Positions 14,101 through 14,599 of a DNA stretch of 14,599 nt are shown one piece after another (the first letter of the stretch is position 1; the number at the start of each line of letters is the position of its first letter). Under the pieces are notes generated by a model. The model was not told the DNA's origin. It saw only the letters and a list, made by a program, of their open reading frames with translations, and did no database searches. A program made the position numbers and the translations under genes. The stretch is from an uncultured Ruminococcus sp. (GTDB lineage: Bacteria; Bacillota_A; Clostridia; Oscillospirales; Ruminococcaceae): contig CACZPE010000253.1 in NCBI GenBank assembly GCA_902782875.1, positions 1 to 14,599 of the forward strand, given 5' to 3'.

Positions 14101-14599
14101 CAGTTCAAAGTGGCGGCCCCGCTGCTGTTCATATATCCCGTATGGATACTCATCGCATACAGTGCGGAGTGCAATTACTCCCTGCCGGTATATACGGCGG
14201 CAATGCTGCTTCTCTACTGCACAGCAAAGGGAGAAGGACGCACCCTGCGCAGGCTGGCGGCCCTGTGCCTGAGCCTTGCGGCACTTTATGCCATGGCGTA
14301 TGTATCTGCGGATATATCATCGGCGGATATTGCTTCAAAGATAGTGTTCTTCCTCATATGGCTGTGCATACCCGCGGCACTTACCCGTGAGCATATACTG
14401 CACAGGGGACGCTTTGAGGAGATATGCATAATACCCGCACTTGCGGCATCCTATATGCCTGTTGTGAAATTTGCGGAAATGTATCTTTCCGACCCCGAGA
14501 GCGCAGCGTTCATAGCAATGATATGCGTTATGGCGGTATACAGGCTGCTTTGCCTCACAGACAGGCTCATTACACAGAAAATCGCGCATCTTATCATAC
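11149..14599 (+). CDS. Giant polytopic membrane protein, DUF2339-like layout, 3' end outside the window
   Basis: An uninterrupted frame of 1150 codons runs to the right edge. The layout is an N-terminal transmembrane helix (EYIIVLLALIWLVLPIPLFI, residues 2-21), a charged coiled coil (about 24-54), and a Gln/Pro/Ala-rich linker (about 55-200). Beyond that, about 25-30 hydrophobic segments continue to the edge. This matches DUF2339/SCO7613-like giant membrane proteins, whose function is unknown. The only start that keeps the first helix is CTG at 11149, 6 nt after AAGGGGGG. A stop codon lies in frame at 11134-11136, no ATG, GTG or TTG precedes, and the first ATG (11212) would delete the helix and has no ribosome binding site. 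Alanine-rich, high-GC coding bias produces long false frames on the other strand. Confidence 0.85.
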   Translation, partial: MEYIIVLLALIWLVLPIPLFIMHLLDKNKIKDLEGTERYLREQLNKVRRLLEANGIKETQDNASASPAEQQNRTADYGGMYRRPPRDEHQNVFRDESRDHSYVTQNTYATDTVQTPAAHIPAEQPPVQHVQPEPVTEQSVVQDIAAQQPAVQPAKPAIQPAKPAGIHQDMPAAYTAPLYTYSEPERNNTSAAPVQPVKKKPVAPINIILALGTLFVSLAGFVFAGSAWGMLSSLGRGAVLISFSVLFFVIHLITEKKLDLPAAGKVFYILGSVFLPAAVFSAAVLKVFGDGFSFSDGNGGLVISVMAICAGVCSLIGAVHYDSRKAAKTGYILITLAAAAVSVYLDGVIAAAELAVLAFALMLFEGAVKRSESINRNLRDEYSFFVSENIYVSALVSLFLSDGSHIFAVPVLIFSAAFLISALRRSRGSADIFAFCTYIMIGAYLAVRPESLDGGLLLVALVMIVYSVLSFMDIVPDELRRIVSVIRMIASGAVIAAGLILMAAEPEFSLSVMISALCVTAQLLITAHRGERSSLYAIGPAIVFAACEFSKLFGEYAPAAAVALCLVWIIVIRFAKKYYTRTADAVIVLFGAAELIYSFVKYDNAGVTAAVWLMLMVSAVICTLAPKDKSNIFAAVAAAVIVLGSALPAYQYTSDAAKTLAAVTVCQFLVSVVPLLLKKRDIHIFVKPLECGWAVTGAVSVMMALDKGINEPAALIVPLCAAAYFVIRSIVIRQSSEVDFIFESWSDIIFCLYFAAMLFMDAKPGYTAAVFACLVATAALSDRKVRSWALPAALMMLFIPVKIYTQNVDISGAVTAAAYGITAAALVYAKKDMRKNFIILFPALLIPAVTAVDERCIITTLAVGAAAMLCTAVMHARKEHGGLRILLTAVTAAAYAFSLILNVDMHDPAYHIVGVVLWLFTVISFALGKDRISKWMFPVSLISLYFPLAMFSSLENADIFRDIAAAASAAVFIIGMYLTGGRRTQFKVAAPLLFIYPVWILIAYSAECNYSLPVYTAAMLLLYCTAKGEGRTLRRLAALCLSLAALYAMAYVSADISSADIASKIVFFLIWLCIPAALTREHILHRGRFEEICIIPALAASYMPVVKFAEMYLSDPESAAFIAMICVMAVYRLLCLTDRLITQKIAHLII
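11602..11639 (+). repeat. 21-nt in-frame repeat in the linker of the giant protein
   Basis: The 17-nt core CAGCCTGCAAAGCCTGC occurs at 11602-11618 and again at 11623-11639, a period of 21 nt. It encodes QPAKPA twice, with further QPAVQPA and QPVKKKP variants on either side. It reflects expansion of a flexible Gln/Pro-rich linker between the coiled coil and the membrane domain. Confidence 0.75.

Overview
The window looks like chromosomal DNA of a gut or rumen Ruminococcus-type Firmicute (Oscillospiraceae). The grounds are near-consensus sigma-A promoters, AGGAGG-type ribosome binding sites, heavy ATA/TAT codon use, a DUF5684-type protein, a DUF6442-like protein next to a short XRE regulator, IreB, and a very large alanine-rich polytopic membrane protein. 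The genus is inferred from style, not from a marker gene. No tRNA, rRNA, CRISPR array, insertion sequence or phage gene was seen.

Layout. (1) About 1-4700 is a minus-strand operon read from right to left: a membrane GGDEF/EAL cyclic-di-GMP protein, then queD, queE and folE packed with 2-nt gaps or overlaps, then the start of a lipoprotein that leaves the window. FolE, QueD and QueE are consecutive steps from GTP to 7-carboxy-7-deazaguanine, the queuosine precursor. The operon has a clear promoter and a structured leader of about 170 nt. (2) 4762-5283 is a single small DUF5684-type membrane protein with its own promoter, 5' hairpin and terminator. (3) 5354-9612 holds a WYL-domain regulator followed by a seven-gene operon of small ligand-binding or detoxification proteins: GyrI-like, RidA, VOC, TfoX-N, ClbS/DfsB, PPOX-type flavoprotein, GyrI-like. 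A palindromic operator candidate lies in its promoter and a strong terminator lies at its end. (4) 9573-10174 contains ireB on the minus strand and, beyond its 3' end, an unannotated minus-strand transcription unit with an excellent promoter. This is a small RNA candidate that also contains a 19-codon hydrophobic ORF. (5) 10263-10912 is a two-gene minus-strand operon (membrane protein plus XRE repressor) whose consensus promoter carries three copies of an 18-bp palindrome. (6) From 11015 to the right edge runs a giant membrane protein gene that appears to start with CTG.

The most interesting proposal is region 3. GyrI-like proteins and ClbS/DfsB proteins are unrelated folds, yet members of both are known to hydrolyse cyclopropane-bearing DNA alkylators (yatakemycin/CC-1065 and colibactin respectively). 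Two GyrI-like genes and one ClbS-like gene sit together under one WYL regulator, with RidA, VOC and flavoprotein genes. This suggests an inducible operon against electrophilic or genotoxic small molecules. The families and layout are seen or recognised; the shared purpose is inference.
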